Assembly: GCA_039024635.1 (NCBI GenBank)
Contig: JBCCQA010000031.1
Span: forward strand, 1-64,000
Origin: Kuafuiihalomonas sp039024635
GTDB taxonomy: Bacteria > Myxococcota > Kuafuiibacteriia > Kuafuiibacteriales > Kuafuiibacteriaceae
DNA: 64,000 nucleotides
Direction of reading: 5' to 3'
Shown here: positions 1 to 9,367 of the stretch, piece by piece
Layout: every line of letters starts with the position of its first letter
Numbering within the stretch: the stretch's first letter is position 1
Made by a program: the position numbers and the translations under genes
The notes under the pieces: model-generated
Database searches by the model: none
What the model saw: the letters and a program-made list of their open reading frames with translations, nothing else
Told to the model about the DNA's origin: nothing

Positions 1-15
1 TCGGTCCCGTTAAGA

Positions 16-87
16 GCGGGAAACGGGACTCGAACCCGCGACTTCAACCTTGGGAAGGTTGCACTCTACCAACTGAGTTATTCCCGC
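16..87 (-). tRNA. tRNA-Gly (CCC anticodon)
   Basis: On the minus strand the 7-base acceptor arms GCGGGAA and TTCCCGC pair exactly. Between them lie a D-arm (CTCAGTTGGTAGAG), an anticodon stem CAACC/GGTTG with loop TTCCCAA, and a T-arm containing GGTTCGA. The anticodon is CCC, reading the glycine codon GGG. It lies 66 bases downstream of the metallopeptidase gene on the same strand. No CCA is encoded directly after the acceptor arm. The 15 bases before it in the window show nothing. Confidence 0.95.
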
Positions 88-153
88 TTGGAAGGCGGAG
101 ACTGGCTTCGGGCCATGAATCTGTCAAGCCAAGCGGGTGCGGCGGTGGCCTCT

Positions 154-747
154 TCAATCAAGTCCAAGGCGCTCCATGTCGTCTTCGTTCAGGCCAAAGT
201 AGTGGCCAACTTCGTGCTCGACCGTGATCGCAACCTGGGCCTCCAGGGCCTCGTCGTCTGGGAAGTCGGCGGCCAGGTTGGCGTAGTAGAGAACGATGCG
301 GGTGGGGGTCGGAGGGACGTCGACCATGCCCCGGTCTTGATGGGTCGGACCCTCGAACAAGCCATAGGCCCGGGGGTCGAAGCCGTTGGCGACCAGCTCG
401 GACGTCGGCCGCTCCTCCAGCAGGACAGGAACATCCTTGGTCAGCTTGGCGAAGGGCTGGGGCAGACGAGCGCAAGCACGGGCGGCGGCGGCTTCCACTC
501 GGTCGCGGGTTTGGACCGATGCAACACCCAAGGCGCGGTCCGACACCATGTCGGCCCTGCGCACGCGACGCCACTCTGTCCCCGCGTCGCGGCACCGGCC
601 AAGGTCGAGGAGGATCTTCCCCAGCCAATGGCGCGCGTCCGCATCCCCAGGTTCGACCTGAAGGTGAGTCTCCAACAAAGCGATGGCCACCTCCCTCTCG
701 CCCGTACGGAGCGCCTCGTCGATCTCGGCCTGACGTCGAGGGTCCAT
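154..747 (-). CDS. TPR-containing zincin-type metallopeptidase family protein
   Basis: The 197-residue protein has two parts. Residues 1-60 look like a TPR-type helical repeat (acidic/leucine pattern with a LETHLQVEPGDADARHWLG-like stretch). The C-terminal half ends in HEVGHYFGLNEDD (H178, E179, H182, then G and the acidic cluster), the HExxH-xx-G-L-N-E signature of the small 'minimal zincin' family (PF06262-like). No signal peptide is seen, so it is probably cytoplasmic. Substrates of this family are unknown. It starts 9 bases after the MFS gene stop, so the two are probably co-transcribed. Family membership is inferred from the motif alone. Confidence 0.8.
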   Translation of the reverse strand: MDPRRQAEIDEALRTGEREVAIALLETHLQVEPGDADARHWLGKILLDLGRCRDAGTEWRRVRRADMVSDRALGVASVQTRDRVEAAAARACARLPQPFAKLTKDVPVLLEERPTSELVANGFDPRAYGLFEGPTHQDRGMVDVPPTPTRIVLYYANLAADFPDDEALEAQVAITVEHEVGHYFGLNEDDMERLGLD

Positions 748-756
748 GCGCAGGCC

Positions 757-1968
757 TCAGCCGACTCGGGCGGCCGAGCCGGGTACGGGCTGCGCTCGAG
801 AGAGCGCCCACCAAGCCAGGCTGACGCCGAGCGCGGTCAACGCGACCAGGGCAAAGTAAGGCTGGGCACCAAGCGCGCCGTAGGCGCCAAGGCCCAGCCC
901 GGGCGCCAAGGTAAAGCCGAGTCCAAAGATGATCGCCAGAAGCGACATCGCCCTCCCTTGACGCTCGGGGTCCGAGTTCCGGCTGACGAAGGTGGCCATC
1001 ATCGGATCGCAGATCATCTCCCCCACCGTCCACACGATGGTTCCCACGAAGACCACCCAAAGCCCCGAGACCCCAAAAGGACCGCCCAGCGGAATGACCA
1101 GGTAGGCCAGGCCAACCAAACTCGCGCCCAGAGCCATGGCTCGCAATGGCGGCCAGGCCTCGGTGCGTCGCAAGATGAGCATCTCGAGCGCGACGATCAT
1201 CAATGTGTTCAGCGCAAAGGCCAAGCCGACCAAGGCCTCGCTCGCGCCATGGACCTCTTTCATGAACACCGGGACCGCGAAGGGATACTGCAGGAAACAC
1301 AGAACGTAGATGGCCAGAATCCCGAAGAATAGGGGCAGGCGACCGGTCGACGCCCCCGCTGCCTCGGCCTTCTCTTCGGCCGAACGCTCACGGAGCGGCG
1401 GGACGGTGAAGGCCACCGCCACGTAGGCGGCGGCGATCAAACAGCTCGCGCCGTCCACCCAGAACAAAAGGCCGTAGCTGACGGTCGCCAACACGCCCCC
1501 TAAGGCCGGACCAATGGCCATGCCCAGGTTGACGGTCGCTCGTATGAGCCCGACCGCTCTCGGCATGGTCTTCGGAGCCACCAAGCGGGGGAGGCTGGCC
1601 ATCGCGGCGGGCCGGAACATGTCGGCCAGGGCCGCCGTCACGAAAAGACCGGCCGGGATCCAAGGGACCGGGAGGTAGCCCAAGACGACGTAGGCCACCG
1701 CGGCCGAGCACAGGGACAGGAGCAGCGTGAATCGGGGGCCCCGTCCATCGGTCAGCCATCCCCCCATCCAGGCTCCAGCCATCGATCCTAGACCCCATGC
1801 GGTCAGCATGCCGCCTGCCGCTGCCGCGCTCAGGCCGACCTCTTGGGTCAGGTAGAGCGACAAGAACGGGAGCACCATCGTGCCCATCCGATTCAGGAGA
1901 CACACCAGGGCGAGTCGCCACAGCGTCGGCGGCAGCCCCGCGTAGGCATCGCGCCACAGCCGCCACAT
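757..1968 (-). CDS. MFS transporter
   Basis: The 403-residue protein is almost entirely hydrophobic, with about 12 predicted membrane segments. The loop after the second segment carries GGWLTDGRGPR, a match to MFS motif A (G-x-L-x-D-x-x-G-x-R). Length and pattern fit a drug/metabolite:H+ antiporter of the inner membrane. The substrate cannot be told from sequence. It lies directly upstream of the metallopeptidase gene (9-base gap). The ~120 bases between it and gpmA probably hold its promoter; GGGGA lies just before the ATG. Confidence 0.88.
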   Translation of the reverse strand: MWRLWRDAYAGLPPTLWRLALVCLLNRMGTMVLPFLSLYLTQEVGLSAAAAGGMLTAWGLGSMAGAWMGGWLTDGRGPRFTLLLSLCSAAVAYVVLGYLPVPWIPAGLFVTAALADMFRPAAMASLPRLVAPKTMPRAVGLIRATVNLGMAIGPALGGVLATVSYGLLFWVDGASCLIAAAYVAVAFTVPPLRERSAEEKAEAAGASTGRLPLFFGILAIYVLCFLQYPFAVPVFMKEVHGASEALVGLAFALNTLMIVALEMLILRRTEAWPPLRAMALGASLVGLAYLVIPLGGPFGVSGLWVVFVGTIVWTVGEMICDPMMATFVSRNSDPERQGRAMSLLAIIFGLGFTLAPGLGLGAYGALGAQPYFALVALTALGVSLAWWALSRAQPVPGSAARVG

Positions 1969-2089
1969 CCGAGTCCCCTAGCCTAGTGGCCGGAACCCGC
2001 AAACCTCTTGAAGAAATCCATCAGCTCTCCGGTCAAGACCGCGAGGTATGCGCTGGACGACACGCGCGCGCGGCGTGCTTCGCTTTCGT

Positions 2090-2842
2090 TCAGCCTTTGG
2101 ACTGCGCCTGGGCCGCGACCGCGGCCGCCGCTTTCTTGGCCGCCTCGGGGTCGCCGAGGTAGCGGACGTCCCGCACCCCGAGCTCGTCGTCGAGGTCGTA
2201 AAGACGAGGGATGCCGGTCGGAATGTTGATCCCGGTGATCTGATCTTCGGACACGTTCTCCAGGTACTTCAGAAGAGCGCGCAAGCTGTTGCCGTGGGCA
2301 GCGATGAGCACGTTCTTACCCCGCAAGAGCTGGGGGGCAATGGCGTCGTGCCAGTAGGGCAGGACGCGCTCCAAGGTCAGTTTCAGGGACTCGGTGTCCG
2401 GCATCAGCCGAGGGTCGAGGCCCTGGTAGCGAGGGTCGTGAACGGGATGCTGGGCGTCGCTCCGCTCCATCCGAGGCGGCGGAATGTCGTAGCTCCGCCG
2501 CCATACGTGGACCTGCTCATCACCGTGCTTGGCCGCCGTCTCCGCTTTGTCCAAGCCAGTGAGCCCACCGTAGAAACGCTCGTTCAGTCGCCAGCTCCTC
2601 TCGACAGGAATCCACATTCGGTCCAGCTCATCCAAGGTGATCCATAGGGTGCGGATTGCGCGCTTGAGCACCGAAGTGAAGGCGAGATCGATGCCGATAC
2701 CCGCTGCCTCGAGGTCTCGAGCGCCGCGCTGGGCCTCGGCTCGCCCCTGCTCGGTCAAGTCGACGTCGACCCACCCCGTAAATCGGTTCTCCAGGTTCCA
2801 CGCACTTTGTCCGTGGCGCATCAGCACGAGCTTTCCTGCCAT
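2090..2842 (-). CDS. gpmA: 2,3-bisphosphoglycerate-dependent phosphoglycerate mutase
   Basis: Interconverts 3- and 2-phosphoglycerate in glycolysis. The 250-residue product has the catalytic phospho-histidine motif LMRHGQSAWN near residue 8, the ERFYGGL loop, and the second catalytic histidine in AAHGNSLR, all diagnostic of the dPGM branch. The reading frame stays open far upstream, but MAGKLVLMRHG at 2842 is the normal start, and the upstream extension overlaps the divergent dehydrogenase gene. The C-terminus carries an Ala/Lys-rich tail (AKKAAAAVAA). Length matches the family. Confidence 0.95.
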   Translation of the reverse strand: MAGKLVLMRHGQSAWNLENRFTGWVDVDLTEQGRAEAQRGARDLEAAGIGIDLAFTSVLKRAIRTLWITLDELDRMWIPVERSWRLNERFYGGLTGLDKAETAAKHGDEQVHVWRRSYDIPPPRMERSDAQHPVHDPRYQGLDPRLMPDTESLKLTLERVLPYWHDAIAPQLLRGKNVLIAAHGNSLRALLKYLENVSEDQITGINIPTGIPRLYDLDDELGVRDVRYLGDPEAAKKAAAAVAAQAQSKG

Positions 2843-2885
2843 GCCGAGCCCATAGATCAATTGCCACGCCGAGTCTGGCCCCCGT

Positions 2886-3722
2886 ATGCCCGCCGAAGTG
2901 GAACTTCGTGGTCGAAGGGTCCTCGTGACCGGGGCCAACACCGGGATTGGCCGGATCATCGCCGTCGAGCTGGCCAAGAAGGGGGCCCGGCTGGTCCTGG
3001 CCAATCGCTCCCGGGCCCGCTCTGAAGCCGTCCTGGCCGAGCTGAGCGCGCTCGGACTCGCGGCTGAGCCCGAGCTGGTCGAGATGGACTTGGCCCACCT
3101 CGACTCGGTCCGAAAGGCCGCCATGCAGCTCCGCGAAGGCTCGCCCTTCGGCCTCATCGTGAACAACGCTGGGCTCGCGGGGCACCGGGGCCAAACCGAA
3201 GATGGCTTCGAGCTCGCCTTCGGCGTCAATCACCTGGGCCCCTACCTCCTCACCCGAAGCCTCCTCGAACACCTCGAATCACCGGCGAGAATCGTCAACG
3301 TGGCCAGCAAAGCCCACGAGCGCGCCAAAGGTATCGATTGGGCTGCTCTGACCCGACCGACCCGGAGCGTGACCGGGGTCCCGGAATATGAAGTCTCGAA
3401 GCTGGCCAACGTCCTCTTCACTCTGGCCCTGCACCGACGCTTGCCCGACTCCGTCCGAACCTACGCCGTCCATCCAGGTGTCGTACGCACGGAGATCTGG
3501 CGGCGCATCCCCCAGCCTGTCCGCTGGTTCATGACCCGATCCATGATCAGCCCCGAAGAGGGGGCCGAGGGTCCGCTGCTTCTGTGCAGCGAAGACGTTC
3601 CGAGCGGCAGCTACTATCACCGAACCCGACGCAAAGCGCCGAACCCCGTTGCCCTCGACGAGGCCCTGCAAGAGGAGCTCTGGCGACGGAGTGCGGCCTG
3701 GGTTGGTATCACGCCTGACTAG
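2886..3722 (+). CDS. Short-chain dehydrogenase/reductase (retinol dehydrogenase-like)
   Basis: A classical SDR of 278 residues with a Rossmann fold. It has the cofactor motif TGANTGIG (residues ~15-22), the NNAG motif, and catalytic Ser (IVNVASKAH) and YxxxK (YEVSKLAN). The pattern N-S-Y-K and the later HPGVVRTE stretch resemble NADP-dependent retinol dehydrogenase/WWOX-like reductases. The substrate is unknown. It is divergent from gpmA with only 43 bases between the two starts. It is convergent with the response regulator gene. Confidence 0.88.
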   Translation: MPAEVELRGRRVLVTGANTGIGRIIAVELAKKGARLVLANRSRARSEAVLAELSALGLAAEPELVEMDLAHLDSVRKAAMQLREGSPFGLIVNNAGLAGHRGQTEDGFELAFGVNHLGPYLLTRSLLEHLESPARIVNVASKAHERAKGIDWAALTRPTRSVTGVPEYEVSKLANVLFTLALHRRLPDSVRTYAVHPGVVRTEIWRRIPQPVRWFMTRSMISPEEGAEGPLLLCSEDVPSGSYYHRTRRKAPNPVALDEALQEELWRRSAAWVGITPD

Positions 3723-3761
3723 CGCAGATCCTGGAGGAGGAGCAAGGCAGGCGCGTCTTGG

Positions 3762-5129
3762 TCAGACTTCGACTTCGTTGATGCCGTGGCTCTTGAGCTT
3801 CTCCCAGAGGTTCTTTCGAGAGATGCCCAGCATCTCGGCCGCCCGCATCTTCTTGCCTTCGGCCATGCGAAGCGCCCGGAGGAGGTACTCCTTCTCGAAG
3901 ACCCGAGTCGCGTCATGAAGAGGCGTGATGCCGCCGTCGCCCGCGTCAGGGTCGACCCCGTTCGCCACACCCGAGATGCTCTCCGGTAGGTGAGCAAGCT
4001 CGATGGTCTGGGAGCGGCTGAGGACAACTGCGCGATGGATCGCATGTTCCAGCTCCCGGACGTTGCCGGGAAAGGCGTACTCGGAGATGGCCGCGAAGGC
4101 TTCGGGGGACAGAGCCGGAATGGGAACACCGGGTCGGACGTGCTTGCGAAGGAAGTGCTCGATCAGCAGGGGCAGGTCACTGCGTCGCTCCCGTAGGGGT
4201 GGGATCTCCAAATCGAGCACGTTGAGCCGGTAGAAGAGGTCCTCTCGAAAGAGCCCCTCCCCGATACGGCTCCGCAGGTCCCGATGGGTCGCGCTGATGA
4301 CTCGGACGTCGGCGGTCATCGTGGTGTTGGTCCCGAGAGGCTCGAAGGTACCGTCCTGGAGGACGCGCAGGAGCTTGGCCTGGGCCGTGATCGGAATCTC
4401 GGCGACTTCGTCCAAGAACAATGTTCCGCCCCGCGCCGCCTCGAAGCGGCCGGTTCGGGGGGCATGGGCGCCCGTGAAGGCCCCCCGCTCATGACCGAAG
4501 AGCTCGGCCTCCAGCAAGGTCTCGGGAAAGGCGGCGCAGTTGACCGCGACGAAGGGACCCGCAGCCCGGGGGCTCAGCTTGTGAACGGTCCGAGCGACGA
4601 GCTCCTTTCCCGTGCCGCTCTCGCCCGCGATGAGGATGGGGGCCTCGCTGTCGGCCACCGTCTCGGCCAAACGATTGAGGCGAACCATGGCCGGGGAGTC
4701 GCCCACTACGAGTCGAGCCGGATCTTGGTGGGACAGCTCGTCCCGGGCTTGCGTGAGCTGATGGGCCAAAGCCCGCTGGTTCTCGATTCGGTCGATTCGA
4801 ATCAGCAGCTCTTCGTTATCGAAGGGCTTCATCAGGTAGTCGACCGCGCCCTCTTTCAAGGCCCGTACCGCATCCGAGACTTCGGCAAAGGCAGTCATCA
4901 AAATGACGTCGAGCTCCGGTTGCTCCTGCTTGGCCTTCCGAAAGAGGGTCATGCCGTCCATGCCGGGCATGCGGATGTCGCTTATGAGCAAATCTTGAAC
5001 GTCGGACTGAAGGACATCCCAGGCTGATGCGCCATCCCCAACGGTGCGGACGTTGTGACCGGCCTGATCGAGGGCGTCGGCGACGGCCAACCGGATCGTC
5101 GGCTCGTCATCGGCAAGGAGGATTTTCAT
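3762..5129 (-). CDS. NtrC-family sigma54-dependent response regulator
   Basis: 455 residues in three domains. The receiver domain (1-120) has acidic residues ADDE and the phospho-acceptor Asp51 in ISDIRMPGMDG. The AAA+ ATPase (about 145-370) has Walker A GESGTGKE, the sigma54-contacting GAFTGA loop and the NVRELEH sensor region. The C-terminal Fis-type helix-turn-helix ends in RKNLWEKLKSHGI. An upstream in-frame ATG exists, but MKILLADDEP is preferred because it overlaps the kinase stop by four bases (ATGA). It is the cognate partner of the kinase upstream and last gene of the TonB/lipoprotein/hemN run. No clear sigma54 promoter (GG-N10-GC) was recognised nearby, so its targets are unknown. 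Confidence 0.93.
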   Translation of the reverse strand: MKILLADDEPTIRLAVADALDQAGHNVRTVGDGASAWDVLQSDVQDLLISDIRMPGMDGMTLFRKAKQEQPELDVILMTAFAEVSDAVRALKEGAVDYLMKPFDNEELLIRIDRIENQRALAHQLTQARDELSHQDPARLVVGDSPAMVRLNRLAETVADSEAPILIAGESGTGKELVARTVHKLSPRAAGPFVAVNCAAFPETLLEAELFGHERGAFTGAHAPRTGRFEAARGGTLFLDEVAEIPITAQAKLLRVLQDGTFEPLGTNTTMTADVRVISATHRDLRSRIGEGLFREDLFYRLNVLDLEIPPLRERRSDLPLLIEHFLRKHVRPGVPIPALSPEAFAAISEYAFPGNVRELEHAIHRAVVLSRSQTIELAHLPESISGVANGVDPDAGDGGITPLHDATRVFEKEYLLRALRMAEGKKMRAAEMLGISRKNLWEKLKSHGINEVEV

Positions 5130-6682
5130 CGCGCGTCCGCCAAGGGAAGCCAAAGGATGGCGGTCGTACCGGCACCGGGTCGACTATCGAAGGTGAGATC
5201 ACCGCCGTGGGCCAAGGCGACGCTGCTGGTCACGGCCAGACCGAGCCCCGTGCCTTCGCCTTCGGGCTTGGTCGAAAAGAAAGGATCGCGGGCTTTGTCG
5301 AGGACATCGGCCGTCATGCCAGGGCCTTCGTCTCGAACCCGGATACCGGCCTGCTCCGGGTGCCCCTCCCGAGGCGAGGCGATGCCGACCTTGACCCTCG
5401 CGCCGTTGGGCGAGGCCTGCACCGCGTTGACCAGCAGATTCATGATCCCCTGTAGTACGTTCCCTCGGTCCACTCTGAATATGGAAGCACCGAGACCCAC
5501 TTCGTCTAGGTCGATGAGAACGTTCTTTCGTCCTGCCGCAGGCGCGACGAGTCGACTGCAAGACTGCACCAAGCTCGCGCCGTCGTAGTCGCCGTCGGCG
5601 CTCTTCTGTTGGCGGGAAAAGTCGAGCAGGGCCCGCACCGTGCTTTGGATTCGCTCCAGTCCTTCCTGCACCGTCTCGAAGTACTCCTCTCGCCGTTCGG
5701 CCTTGAGCTCGTTGTGACGGAGCCGCTTGATGCAGGCCATGACGCCGGCAAGCGGGTTGTTTACCTCGTGGGCGACGCCCGAAGCCAAGAGTCCGATCGA
5801 GCTCAGCTTCTCGGCCTGCACTAGTTTCGCCTGCTCCTCACGGATGGTGCGATGGGCCTTCTGGAGGTTCAACAAGGCGTGTTCGAGCTGCTCGGCGTGC
5901 AGCCGATCCTGCTCCCGGGCCAGTGCCAGCTCCCGCACCATCCGTTCCAGCGCGGCTTCGGCCATCTTGCGCTCAGTGATCTCGTAGCGGATGGCCATGT
6001 ACTGTTTGGGATTCCCTCGGTGGTCCAGAACGGGGACGATGGTGGTCGAGACCCAGTAGTAGCTGCCGTCCTTCGCCCTGTTTCGGATGTCGCCTCGCCA
6101 CACCTGCCCCCGACCGATGGTGGCCCACATGTCCTTGAAGAAGGCACGATCGTGAAGGCCCGAGTTCAGGATGTTGTGGTTCTTACCGATGACCTCTTCC
6201 CGCTCGTACTGAGCGACTTCGCAGAAGCGTTCATTGACGTAGGTGATATTTCCGCGGGCGTCGGTGGTGGCAACGATGGCCGAGGCATCGAGAGCGAACT
6301 GGTAGACCTCGGCCTGGCGAGACGACTCGACCGAGAGTAGGCGCTGACTGGCGTCGACCGGCTCTCCGAAGAGAAGGAAGCCCTCGCGCCCGCCGGCCAC
6401 GGGATACATCCGCCAGCTGACCTCTTCCCCCCCGACGAAAGTTTCGAAGTTCCGGGTGGCGGCGCCCAGGAGCGTCCGCTCGAACCAGGGTCCAGTCTCG
6501 CCCAGGTGGATGAGGGCGTCCTCGCCCTTCAGCTCGTCCACCGACCGGCCGACACCCTGCTCGAAGGCCTCGTTGGCCCGAACGATGCGGCCGTTGACGT
6601 CGACCTCCACCACCCAGGCATCGATGTGATCCCAAGGAGACAACGGCAACAGGCTAGCAGACCCCTTTGACACGGTGGACAT
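5126..6682 (-). CDS. PAS-domain sensor histidine kinase (NtrB-like)
   Basis: 518 residues with no obvious membrane segment, so probably a cytoplasmic sensor. A divergent PAS-like domain (about 15-110) is followed by a clear PAS-PAC module (about 125-240, with GKNHNILNSG and GEITERK-type features). A coiled coil (~245-290) leads to the HisKA motif with His305 in GVAHEVNNPLAG. The HATPase domain follows (NLLVNAVQA, DEGPGM, GTGLGLAV). The GKNHNILNSG loop is typical of PAS domains such as those of Aer and NifL, which often bind FAD or haem; ligand here is not known. The stop overlaps the regulator start (ATGA), and the start shares one base with the hemN stop. Confidence 0.92.
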   Translation of the reverse strand: MSTVSKGSASLLPLSPWDHIDAWVVEVDVNGRIVRANEAFEQGVGRSVDELKGEDALIHLGETGPWFERTLLGAATRNFETFVGGEEVSWRMYPVAGGREGFLLFGEPVDASQRLLSVESSRQAEVYQFALDASAIVATTDARGNITYVNERFCEVAQYEREEVIGKNHNILNSGLHDRAFFKDMWATIGRGQVWRGDIRNRAKDGSYYWVSTTIVPVLDHRGNPKQYMAIRYEITERKMAEAALERMVRELALAREQDRLHAEQLEHALLNLQKAHRTIREEQAKLVQAEKLSSIGLLASGVAHEVNNPLAGVMACIKRLRHNELKAERREEYFETVQEGLERIQSTVRALLDFSRQQKSADGDYDGASLVQSCSRLVAPAAGRKNVLIDLDEVGLGASIFRVDRGNVLQGIMNLLVNAVQASPNGARVKVGIASPREGHPEQAGIRVRDEGPGMTADVLDKARDPFFSTKPEGEGTGLGLAVTSSVALAHGGDLTFDSRPGAGTTAILWLPLADAR

Positions 6683-8037
6683 CAGACCGACCTCGAAAAG
6701 CGGTTCTCGCCCGCGCTTCGATAGGCGTCGAAGACCATCGCCACGTTCCGAACGAAGAGGAGCCCTGCCTCACGGAGCTGGAAGCCGTCCTCGGTAAAGT
6801 CAACCAACTCCTCGAATTCGGAAGAGCGCAGCCGCTCCAGCTCAGGGGCGAGAAGACGTCCCTCCGAAGGTCCAATGCGCAGCCGACCCGTACACATGAG
6901 CTCCATGATGATGCTGCGGCGATCGTCGTCGTCCTTGGTCCGCCAAAGGCCTCGGGCTGGAGGCAAGTCACCCTGCTCGACACCCACGTAGTACTCGGCC
7001 AAGCGGGTCGGGTTCTGGAAATAGGCCCCGCCCACGTCGGAGATGGCCGAGGGCCCGATGCCAATGAGCTCGGTGGACGCTCGGTCGGTATAGCCTTGGA
7101 AGTTGCGACCCAGCCGGCCCTCGTCGAGAGCCTGGGAGAGGCCATCTTCGGGTCGCGCGAAGTGGTCCATGCCTATGGCTACATAGCCCGCCTCCATCAG
7201 GAGCGTCCGGGCCCGCAAGAAGAGATCGACCTTGCCTGCCCCTTCCAGTCGAGGGTGCTTGCCGAGGGGCCGCTGGTGGCGAAGCCGATCGGGCAGAAAG
7301 GCGAAGCTGAATAGAGCGATCCTATCGGGCTGCAGGTCGATGACCCGGTCGATGGAGCGTTCCCAGCTCGGGGCGCTCTGGCCCGGAAGCCCATAGATCA
7401 AATCGAGGTTGATGCTCTCGTAGTTCAGGCTCCGGGCCGTCTCCATACGGGCGGGCAGGTTCTCCGCATGCTCGGGCCGGCCCACGATCTGGAGCACTCG
7501 CTGATCCACATCCTGAACTCCGAAAGACACCCGGCGAAAGCCCAGCTCGAACAAGCGGACCAGCTGCTCGTCGGTCGTGACGGTGGGCTCGGCCTCGAAG
7601 CCCATCTCGACGTCGTCCTCGACCCTGAAGTAGCTCGTGACGCCGTCGATCAGCGTCTGAAGCTGGTCGGGGGTGAGAAAGGTCGGGGTCCCACCGCCGA
7701 GGTGAAGCGCGTCCAGCCGAGGCCGGGCGCCTGGGACGGCCCGCAGCCAGTGCCGCAACTCGTCCAAAGCGGCTTCGACGAAAACGTCACCCTTGCTCTG
7801 GTTCCTGGCCACCACCACGTTGCAGCCGCAGAAGCGGCAGCGGGAGCGGCAGAAAGGCACATGGATGTAGACGCCGAAGCCTTGGGCCGGTTTGCCCTGA
7901 GACAAGGCTCGGAGTCGGTCCTCCGCGCCGAACTCGGTCTTCCAGTCGGGGATGGTGGGATAGCTCGTGTAGCGCGGTACGGCTTGGTCCCATCGAGCCA
8001 CGACGGACGGGTCCAAAGTGGAGGCCGGCGGCGCCAT
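6682..8037 (-). CDS. hemN: Oxygen-independent coproporphyrinogen III oxidase
   Basis: A radical SAM enzyme that decarboxylates coproporphyrinogen III to protoporphyrinogen IX without oxygen. It has the HemN N-terminus PRYTSYPT, then YIHVPFC with the C-x3-C-x2-C-x-C cluster (CRSRCRFCGC) that marks true HemN. Also present are LHLGGGTPTF, a GFEAEPT-like strand, and YGLPGQS. Starting at the ATG at 8037 puts PRYTSYPT at residue 21, exactly as in E. coli HemN. In-frame ATG at 8067 and TTG at 8091 are alternatives. It lies in the same run as the TonB receptor, lipoprotein and two-component genes, an unusual place for hemN. Confidence 0.92.
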   Translation of the reverse strand: MAPPASTLDPSVVARWDQAVPRYTSYPTIPDWKTEFGAEDRLRALSQGKPAQGFGVYIHVPFCRSRCRFCGCNVVVARNQSKGDVFVEAALDELRHWLRAVPGARPRLDALHLGGGTPTFLTPDQLQTLIDGVTSYFRVEDDVEMGFEAEPTVTTDEQLVRLFELGFRRVSFGVQDVDQRVLQIVGRPEHAENLPARMETARSLNYESINLDLIYGLPGQSAPSWERSIDRVIDLQPDRIALFSFAFLPDRLRHQRPLGKHPRLEGAGKVDLFLRARTLLMEAGYVAIGMDHFARPEDGLSQALDEGRLGRNFQGYTDRASTELIGIGPSAISDVGGAYFQNPTRLAEYYVGVEQGDLPPARGLWRTKDDDDRRSIIMELMCTGRLRIGPSEGRLLAPELERLRSSEFEELVDFTEDGFQLREAGLLFVRNVAMVFDAYRSAGENRFSRSV

Positions 8038-8134
8038 GCCGAGGGTCCTGTGCAGCATCGGTGCCATCACAGGCCCCACATTGGGCCGCAACCCTTTCGT
8101 TACCGCGCGGAAACTTTGGTCGAGAATCTGGGGC

Positions 8135-9367
8135 TCAAAGGGATCGTTGAAGGGCCACCACCCCCCGCACGGGTCGAGGAAGATCGAGGTCTAGGGCCTC
8201 CTCCACCCAGCTTCCATCCCGCCGAACGAAGCGTCGCAGGCCGACCTCCTGGTCCGCCACTAGAAGCTCTTCCGCGCTTCCGGCCAGTCCGGTCAGGGCA
8301 CAGCCTCGGCTTCGGGCCAGCTCCTGCTCCTGGCCCGACCAGTCGAAGAGGAGGAGCCGGTCCACCCCATCGCTACAAGCTGAACCGTCCAAGTCGCCTT
8401 CGGTCCGCACCCCGACGAAGCGCTCTTCGTCCAGTGGCTCGACGTAGAAAGGAATGGCTTCGGCCTCGGTCGCAGGCCGATGGACGCGACCGAGGCTGCG
8501 ACCTTCGAGGTCGACTTCGAAGACGCCCGAGGCCTCCCTTCGTCGACCCGGTAGACCTACGCACTGAACGAACAGGCTTACAGGGCCGGAGCGATGAACC
8601 CCGACGCAGTTGAGAAGACCCTCGGGGGCCGAAAGAACCTCCACGTCCCCGTCGTCCGAGACCCTCAGAACCCGGCCCGGCCCTGCCCGCAGCCCAGCCA
8701 CCGTTCCGGCCACGAAGAGGCGTGCCAGACCAACCCAGACCGCGCCTTCAGTTCGAAGCATGGACGCCGGGCGTGCCCGCGCCATGACGGGCCCATCCGG
8801 TCCCGCGACCTCGACGTCGAAGCCCGACAGATCGATGCGCCGACCATCCCGCTCCATCGTCTGGGGGTCGAAGCCCAGCAGGTCGTTGCCCTGATCCTCC
8901 GGGTCGGCGTTGGGATCCAAATTCACGCCAAAGCGGCTCACCCAGGCCTGGTTCGGGGCCGTGATGACCACGTCCTGGGGGTTGGACGAAAAGCTAGCCT
9001 GATCGCTTCGACTCCGAAGAGATATCTGGCCCAGCACCTGACCCTCGGGGACCCCGATGCGGGTGAGGACGTCGACGCCGAATCGGTCGATCACGGTCAC
9101 CGCGCCATCGAAACCCAGGGTCGCCGCCACGGCGACGTCGCCGCCGATGGTAGCCGAAAGACCGGGTGCCGTCGTGTTGGAGGCCAACCAGGGAGCTGAC
9201 AGGACTTCGAGCTCGGACCCCAACAGCGAAACGGCCGACGAAGCCTGGGCATCGCTGCTGACCACCGCGAAGGCGGGCAGCCCGGTCAAACCGAAATCCG
9301 CGGACTCGGCTTCGGTCCCGCAGCCCGCCAGACCGAGAAGCGGGGCCCAAACCCAGGCTCTCACCAT
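8135..9367 (-). CDS. Outer-membrane lipoprotein, beta-propeller-like, partner of the TonB receptor
   Basis: 410 residues beginning with a lipoprotein signal peptide (MVRAWVWAPLLGLAGC; lipobox LAGC). The next residues are G-T-E, with no Asp at +2, so outer-membrane delivery is plausible. The body is rich in short beta repeats such as GFDGAVTVIDRFG and NPQDVVITAPNQAWVSRFG, resembling YncE-type propeller blades. The start at 9367 is chosen because the signal peptide is compact there; an in-frame ATG at 9379 adds four residues. It overlaps the end of the TonB receptor by seven bases. By analogy with Bacteroides BtuG it may sit on the receptor and capture substrate. That role is inference. Confidence 0.72.
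   Translation of the reverse strand: MVRAWVWAPLLGLAGCGTEAESADFGLTGLPAFAVVSSDAQASSAVSLLGSELEVLSAPWLASNTTAPGLSATIGGDVAVAATLGFDGAVTVIDRFGVDVLTRIGVPEGQVLGQISLRSRSDQASFSSNPQDVVITAPNQAWVSRFGVNLDPNADPEDQGNDLLGFDPQTMERDGRRIDLSGFDVEVAGPDGPVMARARPASMLRTEGAVWVGLARLFVAGTVAGLRAGPGRVLRVSDDGDVEVLSAPEGLLNCVGVHRSGPVSLFVQCVGLPGRRREASGVFEVDLEGRSLGRVHRPATEAEAIPFYVEPLDEERFVGVRTEGDLDGSACSDGVDRLLLFDWSGQEQELARSRGCALTGLAGSAEELLVADQEVGLRRFVRRDGSWVEEALDLDLPRPVRGVVALQRSL

Noticed and set aside
88..1332. 414-codon open frame on the plus strand
   Set aside because: Antisense to the metallopeptidase and MFS genes, which have clear motifs; composition is Gly/Arg/Gln-rich and matches no family. High GC leaves antisense frames open.
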